From contig CBFCWI010000002.1 in NCBI GenBank assembly GCA_965601685.1, positions 62,001-126,000 of the forward strand: DNA of 64,000 nucleotides, read 5' to 3'. Source of the DNA: JANQJD01 sp965601685. Its GTDB lineage: Bacteria > Pseudomonadota > Alphaproteobacteria > Rhodospirillales > Rhodospirillaceae. The position numbers and the translations under genes are program-made. Below the pieces are notes generated by a model. The model had not been told where the DNA came from and searched no databases. It saw only the letters and a program-made list of their open reading frames with translations. Each line of letters starts with the position of its first letter. Within the stretch, counting starts at the first letter, position 1. Positions 63,743 through 64,000 of the stretch are shown in pieces.

Positions 63743-64000
63743 ATGAAAATGAGCAAGTTGTTCACCGCGAGTTTAGCCGCGGCCATTGCCTTAGTCATGA
63801 GTCCCGGTCATAGCTGGGCCGAGGGAGATGCGGCCATCGGCAAGAAGGTGTTTGCCCGTTGTAAGTCCTGTCATACGGCCGAGAAGGGTGGCCAACATAG
63901 GGTAGGTCCCAATCTGTTCGGGGTAGTGGGACGCACGTGCGGGAGTAGTGACTTTCCGCGCTATTCGCCTGGTATGCGGGCTTGTGCAGAGAAGGGCACA
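63743..64000 (+). CDS. Class I c-type cytochrome (3' end outside window)
   Basis: First 86 residues of a secreted monoheme cytochrome. Signal peptide 1-26 (cleavage probable after HSWA), then GKKVFARCKSCH with the heme motif C40-K-S-C43-H44, followed by GQHRVGPNLFGVVGR, the usual cytochrome c2/c550-type continuation. Periplasmic electron carrier. Two further cysteines (TCGSS and RACAEK) are unusual for a small cytochrome c. GGAG lies eight bases before the ATG. The sequence runs off the right edge. Confidence 0.92.
   Translation, partial: MKMSKLFTASLAAAIALVMSPGHSWAEGDAAIGKKVFARCKSCHTAEKGGQHRVGPNLFGVVGRTCGSSDFPRYSPGMRACAEKGT

Overview
The window carries about 50 protein genes, five tRNA genes and at least three decayed genes. 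Protein content and gene order point to an alphaproteobacterium of Rhodospirillales type. The signs are the kdsD-lptC-lptA-lptB-(rpoN)-hpf-ptsN block, the (dprA)-topA-(rnr) block, clpX-lon-hupB, hflK-hflC-degP, a GEAS motif in place of GDGS in acetolactate synthase, hopanoid genes, and a FixJ-type regulator. Coding density is only about 79%, and several gaps sit exactly where conserved neighbours are expected. Three of those gaps still hold readable, frame-broken remains of dprA, rnr and rpoN. This fits a genome under reduction, for example a host-associated bacterium; the lifestyle is inference.

Layout. 1-2 kb: lipid A/Kdo genes lpxK (cut by the window edge) and waaA. 2.9-6.5 kb: a minus-strand tellurite/stress (Ter) cluster, terD-terZ-terB-terC, ending in a HAD phosphatase, with an extended -10 promoter before terD. 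6.8-10.7 kb: hflK-hflC-degP membrane protein quality control, divergent from mrp. 12.4-18.8 kb: PAP2 phosphatase, dprA relic, topA, rnr relic, ychF. 19.0-19.6 kb: tRNA-Thr and tRNA-Val. 19.7-25.1 kb: N-formylglutamate amidohydrolase, a MASE1-like histidine kinase with FixJ-type regulator, and a SulP anion transporter. 25.1-28.0 kb: pyruvate kinase, ribosomal protein S20, an Fnr/Crp-type regulator.

28.2-33.7 kb is the most distinctive metabolic locus. It holds a Tat-exported molybdopterin oxidoreductase of the DMSO-reductase family with a four-cluster Fe-S subunit and an NrfD/PsrC membrane subunit, followed by a TorD chaperone and a HybE/HupJ-like chaperone. An FNR-like half-palindrome lies before the operon and the Fnr-type gene lies just beyond it. 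Together with SulP this suggests respiratory sulfur-compound chemistry, but the substrate cannot be read from the sequence.

34-45 kb: tRNA-Pro, polyprenyl diphosphate synthase, TrmN6-like methyltransferase, kdsD and the LPS export genes lptC/A/B, the rpoN relic, hpf, ptsN, dapB, a CysQ-type phosphatase overlapping miaA. 45-48.6 kb: ilvB-ilvH-ilvC and tRNA-Val. 48.6-53 kb: HU, Lon and ClpX, without clpP beside clpX. 53-54.6 kb: tRNA-Ser in a gene-poor stretch with several hairpins. 54.6-56.6 kb: a single ORF joining HpnB-type glycosyltransferase to HpnD-type presqualene diphosphate synthase. 57-64 kb: otsB with a 26-bp perfect palindrome in its first codons, typA, a PfkB-type nucleoside kinase, cobA, rpiA, and a class I cytochrome c cut by the right edge.
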